Shown: piece by piece, positions 5,123-8,497 of the stretch
Layout of the letters: the number at the start of each line of letters is the position of its first letter
Position numbering within the stretch: position 1 is the first letter of the stretch
Assembly (NCBI GenBank): GCA_002399445.1
Contig: DHDR01000006.1
Location: 24,116 to 32,612, forward strand
Source: Ruminococcaceae bacterium UBA4871
Lineage (GTDB): Bacteria > Bacillota > Clostridia > Oscillospirales > Acutalibacteraceae
Reading direction: 5' to 3'
Length of the DNA: 8,497 nt
Made by a program: the position numbers and the translations under genes
Notes under the pieces: generated by a model
Database searches by the model: none
Seen by the model: the letters and a program-made list of their open reading frames with translations, nothing else
What the model was told of the DNA's origin: nothing

Positions 5123-7183
5123 ATGATAACACGCTATCAGTTTGGGCGGCCGCTGGAAACGGATGCTGTTGTAAAACAGCTGCCGATACGGCCGGGAAAT
5201 ACCCTGAAAATTCTTGCCGTGCAGGCAAATGGACAGAGCTTTTCTTATGCTTTAGATCAGACAGCCATCGTATATGGATTGGGGGAGACCGTACGCGGAA
5301 TCAATAAACGCGGCTGGCTTTATCAGAGCAACTGTACCGATGATCCGCAGCATACGGAAGGAAAGCACTCCTTGTATGCGGCTGACAATTTTCTGCTGAT
5401 TTCAGAAAAGCAGCGGGCATTCGGACTCTTTTTCGATTATCCGGGCAAACTGACATTTGACATCGGCTATACAGACCTTAACCGGATGAACATTTCAGCA
5501 GAAAATGCGGATTTAGACCTTTATGTGATAGACGGCAGCAATCCGGAAGACATCGTTCACCAGTTCCGACAGCTGATCGGAAGAAGCTATATTGCGCCGA
5601 AGTGGGCCTTTGGCTATGGGCAGAGCCGCTGGAGCTATTGTTCCGAGGACGAAGTGCGCGACGTTGTTCGGCAGCACCGTGTCAATCATATTCCGCTGGA
5701 TATGGTTTATCTGGATATTGACTATATGGACCACTACAAAGATTTTACTACAAACATCCAGAAATTCCCCAATTTCGCTGATTTTGTGCAGGAAATGAAG
5801 CGGCAGAACATTCACTTAGTTCCCATTATTGACGCAGGTGTGAAGCAGGAAAAGGGCTATAGCGTCTGTGAGGAAGGGCTTCAAAAAGGCTATTTTTGTA
5901 AAAAGGAAGACGGTACGCCGTTTGTTGGTGCAGTCTGGCCTGGAAAAGCTTATTTTCCGGATTTCCTCAGGCCGGAGGTGCGGGATTGGTTTGGCGAGAA
6001 ATATCGGTTCCTGTTGGATCAAGGCGTTGACGGATTTTGGAATGACATGAATGAGCCGGCAATTTTCTATTCTGAGGATGGCCTGAAAGCGATGCTTACA
6101 GAACTGGAAAAACTGAAAGGCCAGAATCTTGATATAGAAAAAGTAAATCGCTTCAAAGATCTGGTGCTGGGACTTGACAACAATCCAGAGGACTATCGAA
6201 GCTTTTATCAGGACTGTCATGGAAGGCACGTCCGCCACGATCAGGTACATAACCTTTATGGTTCCTATATGACACGTGCGGCGGGGGAAGCGTTTGACCG
6301 GCTGCGTCCGCAGGAACGCATTCTGCTGTTTTCCCGTTCTTCTTCCGTTGGGATGCATCGCTACGGTGGCATCTGGACTGGTGACAACTGTTCTTGGTGG
6401 AGTCATCTGCTGCTGGAAATCCAGATGATGCCGTCCCTCAGCATGTGCGGCTTTTTGTATTCCGGCGCGGATATTGGCGGTTTTAGCGGAGACACTACGC
6501 CGGATTTGCTGCTGCGCTGGTTTGCCTTCGGCATTTTCACACCGCTGATGCGAAACCACTCCGCAATGAACACCAGAAATCAGGAAACCTATCGTTTCCC
6601 GAAGGAACTCTCTGTATTCAAGAACTTAATCGGCATTCGGTATGCCCTGTTGCCCTATCTGTACAGCGAGTATATGAAAGCTGCGCTGCAGGATGGTATG
6701 TATTTTAAGCCGCTGGCGTTTGCTTATCCGGGAGATGAGGCTGCGGCTCAGGTTCAGGATCAGCTGCTTTTGGGGAATGAACTGATGGTGGCACCGGTCT
6801 ATCAGCAGAATGCTTCCGGCAGGATGGTTTATCTTCCGGAGCCAATGAAGATGATTCGGATGCATTCGGCGGGGGAACTGCAGACAAAAAATATGGAAAA
6901 GGGATTCCACTTTATTCCTGTTGCGTTGGATGAGATTGTCTTTTTCCTTCGCCCCAATTGTGTTATCCCACTTTCCACGGGAGGAGAAAGTGTGCCAGAG
7001 GTGGATTTTTCTAACTTGCTTTTGCTGGCCAATGTGCAAACGGAAGCTTCCTATTCGTATTACAGTGATGACGGATACGAAAAAGACTATGACAATCCTG
7101 CACATTATGCAACCATTTGCACAGATGCGAAAGGTAATTTGTCCGTTAATGGAAGTCTGCCGTTACATGTAAAATTTTGGTGA
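5123..7183 (+). CDS. GH31 alpha-glucosidase, probably cytoplasmic and isomaltose-type
   Basis: The 686-residue protein has an N-terminal beta-sandwich (about 1-140), a TIM barrel (about 155-500) and C-terminal beta domains. The GH31 nucleophile motif WNDMNEP places Asp308 as nucleophile; GGIWTGDN gives Asp421 as acid/base. YLDIDYM (Asp198, Asp200), SRSSSVGMHRYGG and RNHSAMNTRNQE (Arg477, His479) line the -1 subsite. There is no signal peptide, so it acts inside the cell on imported sugar, releasing glucose from the non-reducing end. Trp170 in QSRWSY and Asp74 also match, by one-residue offset, Trp169 and Asp73 that I recall from the R. obeum GH31 enzyme with isomaltose preference. Hence alpha-1,6 activity is likely but inferred. 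AGGAGG lies eight bases before ATG. An alpha-xylosidase role is less likely. Confidence 0.93.
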   Translation: MITRYQFGRPLETDAVVKQLPIRPGNTLKILAVQANGQSFSYALDQTAIVYGLGETVRGINKRGWLYQSNCTDDPQHTEGKHSLYAADNFLLISEKQRAFGLFFDYPGKLTFDIGYTDLNRMNISAENADLDLYVIDGSNPEDIVHQFRQLIGRSYIAPKWAFGYGQSRWSYCSEDEVRDVVRQHRVNHIPLDMVYLDIDYMDHYKDFTTNIQKFPNFADFVQEMKRQNIHLVPIIDAGVKQEKGYSVCEEGLQKGYFCKKEDGTPFVGAVWPGKAYFPDFLRPEVRDWFGEKYRFLLDQGVDGFWNDMNEPAIFYSEDGLKAMLTELEKLKGQNLDIEKVNRFKDLVLGLDNNPEDYRSFYQDCHGRHVRHDQVHNLYGSYMTRAAGEAFDRLRPQERILLFSRSSSVGMHRYGGIWTGDNCSWWSHLLLEIQMMPSLSMCGFLYSGADIGGFSGDTTPDLLLRWFAFGIFTPLMRNHSAMNTRNQETYRFPKELSVFKNLIGIRYALLPYLYSEYMKAALQDGMYFKPLAFAYPGDEAAAQVQDQLLLGNELMVAPVYQQNASGRMVYLPEPMKMIRMHSAGELQTKNMEKGFHFIPVALDEIVFFLRPNCVIPLSTGGESVPEVDFSNLLLLANVQTEASYSYYSDDGYEKDYDNPAHYATICTDAKGNLSVNGSLPLHVKFW

Positions 7184-7189
7184 ATAAGA

Positions 7190-7218
7190 GGGGCTGTGAA
7201 CTTTTCGTTCACAGCCCC
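7190..7218. terminator. Bidirectional intrinsic terminator between convergent genes
   Basis: GGGGCTGTGAAC (7190-7201) and GTTCACAGCCCC (7207-7218) form a perfect 12-bp stem with a TTTTC loop, starting six bases after the glucosidase stop. The T-tracts are weak on both strands (ATTGACAAC rightward, TCTTATT leftward), but stem strength and the position between convergent genes support termination of both. Confidence 0.75.
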
Positions 7219-7237
7219 ATTGACAACATTTCAACCT

Positions 7238-7345
7238 TTACTGAAAATCGTGATTATCTTTTTCTTCTTTCTGCAGGCCGTTTGGCTTTTTGTTTTCAGG
7301 CTTTGGAATGGTATAAAGATCTGTAAAAGATTCAGCTTCAGATTC
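7238..7345 (-). other. Possible C-terminal coding remnant joined to the truncated exporter
   Basis: One frame away from the truncated exporter, the minus strand stays open from its breakpoint region to TAA at 7238-7240. It reads ESEAESFTDLYTIPK and then a Lys/Glu/Asn-rich end (35 residues). The stretch does not resemble the expected continuation of the exporter, which should read ETVK-like into the ATPase domain. It is followed by the terminator at 7190-7218, as a real gene end would be. It may be the tail of another gene fused by deletion, or a chance open frame; I do not recognise it. Confidence 0.3.
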
Positions 7346-8384
7346 CTTGCAGCGATTCCACAAGAAAAGACGTTAATTGTGCATTTTCTTCCATCATTTT
7401 TTCATTTATCTTTTTAACTGGTTTGTTAAATGAAAATACGATTGCTGCATAAAGACCTAAAATAATTACTGTGATACCGAAAAGTCTGGCATTTTCAATG
7501 CAGAGCATAACCCCTCCGGCAATCGCCATGAGTGTATCAATCATAATGGTCAAGGCAGCACTGGAAATAGTGTCACGAATTTTGGAAGCATCGACAAAAC
7601 GAGAAATAATTTCTCCAATTTTACGGGTGCCAAAAAAATTCATGGGTAATTTCATTAGGTGTTGGTAAAAGCCGAGAATTAAGGGAATATCAATACGTTG
7701 ACTAAGATACAGCATCAGTTGTGAGCGAAACGCACTGAGAATTGTCTTGAAAATATAAAGTACAATAATACCAATGGATATGACGATAAGTGTTTGCTTT
7801 AAATCGTTTGGCAAAATGGTATCCATTAGGAGCTGGAAGTAAAACGATGTTAATATGCCTAACACCGTAATTAGTAAAGAAGCAACAAAAATATTTGCAA
7901 GCAGTTTCTTTTGTGGCTTCAATAAATATAAAAAGCGGGTAAAAGTTCCTTTTGTGTCGTCTCCCTTTTCAAAATTCACATCAGGGACCATGAATATGAG
8001 AATGCCCGTCCATTCTTTGAGAAACTCCTCTGGAGACATTTTCACAATTCCTTTGGCTGGATCAGCAATTATCATTTGCTTTTTTGTGATCTTATGAATT
8101 ACCACAAAATGCAGCAGCTTACCGTCCACCACAACGTGCGCAATGCAAGGTAGGGGAAACTCTGAGGACAGTGCATCCGCCGTGCCCTTTACAGCTTTTG
8201 CAGTAAAACCTAATCTTTCCGCGGCCTTTATCATTCCCAAAACATTAGTGCCTTGTTTATCGGTTCCAGCTACTTCCCGTATTTTTGCTATGGAAGTTTT
8301 TCGACCGTACTGTTTGGAGATTGTGGCGAGGCACGCAGCGCCGCAGTCTGTAATATCTTGTTGTTTTACGCAATAATACTTCAT
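7338..8384 (-). pseudogene. Truncated C39 peptidase-containing bacteriocin ABC exporter (no ATPase domain)
   Basis: The 348-residue product starts with a C39 peptidase domain (about 1-140): Gln8, catalytic Cys14 in DITDCGAACL, His92 in LLHFVV and Asp108 in IIADPA, all as expected for removing double-glycine leaders. The ABC transporter membrane domain follows from about 150, with hydrophobic helices near 163-185, 198-215, 278-295 and 300-320. It includes LLMDTILPND, SQLMLYLSQRID and FFGTRKIGEIISRF. It stops at LVESLQGI, where intact homologues (about 700 residues) continue into the ATP-binding domain. Walker A, signature and Walker B motifs are absent here and in the other frames downstream. 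It therefore cannot power export alone. AGGG lies six bases before ATG, and a probable IS end begins ten bases upstream. No precursor peptide gene was seen. Base composition looks more AT-rich than the sugar locus, consistent with separate acquisition. Confidence 0.88.
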
Positions 8385-8394
8385 ATTGTTCCCT

Positions 8395-8497
8395 TGACCT
8401 GAACCCCAAAAACTGAACCAATGGAAAAGTTAGTCGCAATATGATAAAATGCAAATGGAGTGATTAACATGAAGTGAACCATAGTCAAGTCAGTAGA
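8395..8497 (+). mobile_element. Terminal segment of a second probable IS3-type element (partial, runs off the window end)
   Basis: From 8395 the sequence reads TGACCTGAACCCCAAAAACT, then TGAACC again at 8414-8419. The TG start and CCCC-A-tract are typical of IS3/IS150-type terminal repeats and parallel the end seen at 160, but the sequences differ. Inside it, TATGAT (8440-8445) could be a -10 box. GGAG (8457-8460) precedes ATG at 8469, but that frame stops at once (ATG AAG TGA). GTG at 8474 stays open to the window end as VNHSQVSR. The gene may thus start at GTG, or the copy may carry a one-base deletion. Family and boundary are inferred, as only 103 bases are visible. Confidence 0.4.

Noticed and set aside
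5816..6559. A 247-codon antisense frame within the glucosidase gene.
   Set aside because: It is the mirror of a conserved GH31 coding region with no ribosome site or recognisable domain; a shadow ORF.
7190..7240. Possible attachment site or IS end at the strong inverted repeat after the glucosidase.
   Set aside because: Position, stem-loop form and convergent gene arrangement fit a terminator; no repeat of its flanks or nearby integrase was seen.
8257..8454. A 65-codon minus-strand frame overlapping the exporter start.
   Set aside because: It overlaps the well-supported C39 peptidase start in another frame and crosses the IS boundary.

Overview
The window looks like a chromosomal segment of a low-to-moderate GC Gram-positive bacterium, most likely a gut-type Clostridia (Oscillospiraceae or Lachnospiraceae). 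This rests on AGGAGG-type ribosome sites, a CUT1 sugar ABC transporter with a lipoprotein binding component, a GH31 enzyme resembling the Ruminococcus obeum alpha-glucosidase, and a C39-type bacteriocin exporter. The taxon is an inference; no rRNA or marker gene is present.

Core (about 184-7218): an alpha-glucoside uptake and hydrolysis locus. A LacI-family regulator (468-1487, minus) is followed 32 nt downstream by an unrecognised 83-residue protein with three closely spaced cysteines (184-435, minus). A 370-bp divergent intergenic region carries a promoter for each direction. Two near-identical 16-bp LacI-type palindromes bracket the rightward promoter, with centres 74 bp apart. Rightward genes are a sugar-binding lipoprotein (1858-3183), a MalF-like permease (3269-4132), a MalG-like permease (4132-4998) and a cytoplasmic GH31 alpha-glucosidase (5123-7183). 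Stem-loops sit between binding protein and permease, and between permease and glucosidase; a strong 12-bp stem terminator follows the glucosidase. No ABC ATPase is encoded here, so the transporter probably borrows a shared MsiK/MalK-type ATPase. The glucosidase has active-site residues at positions matching, with an offset of one, those I recall for the isomaltose-preferring R. obeum enzyme. Isomaltose or isomalto-oligosaccharides are therefore the best substrate guess.

Right flank (7238-8497): a minus-strand C39 peptidase/ABC bacteriocin exporter retains its peptidase and membrane domains but ends abruptly where the ATPase domain should begin. It runs into a short foreign-looking open frame. 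Ten bases upstream of its start codon the sequence changes to what looks like the terminal repeat of an IS3-type element reading out of the window.

Left flank (1-160): what appears to be the 5' end of another IS3-type element, reading leftward out of the window. It has a frameshifted OrfA start (MARKYTKV...) whose Shine-Dalgarno is buried in a perfect 16-bp hairpin.

The sugar locus looks intact and orderly. The unusual material lies in the flanks (two different IS ends pointing outward and a wrecked peptide exporter), the phased twin operators, and the small Cys-rich protein tied to the regulator. I see no CRISPR array, tRNA or rRNA, and no convincing wholly new system.
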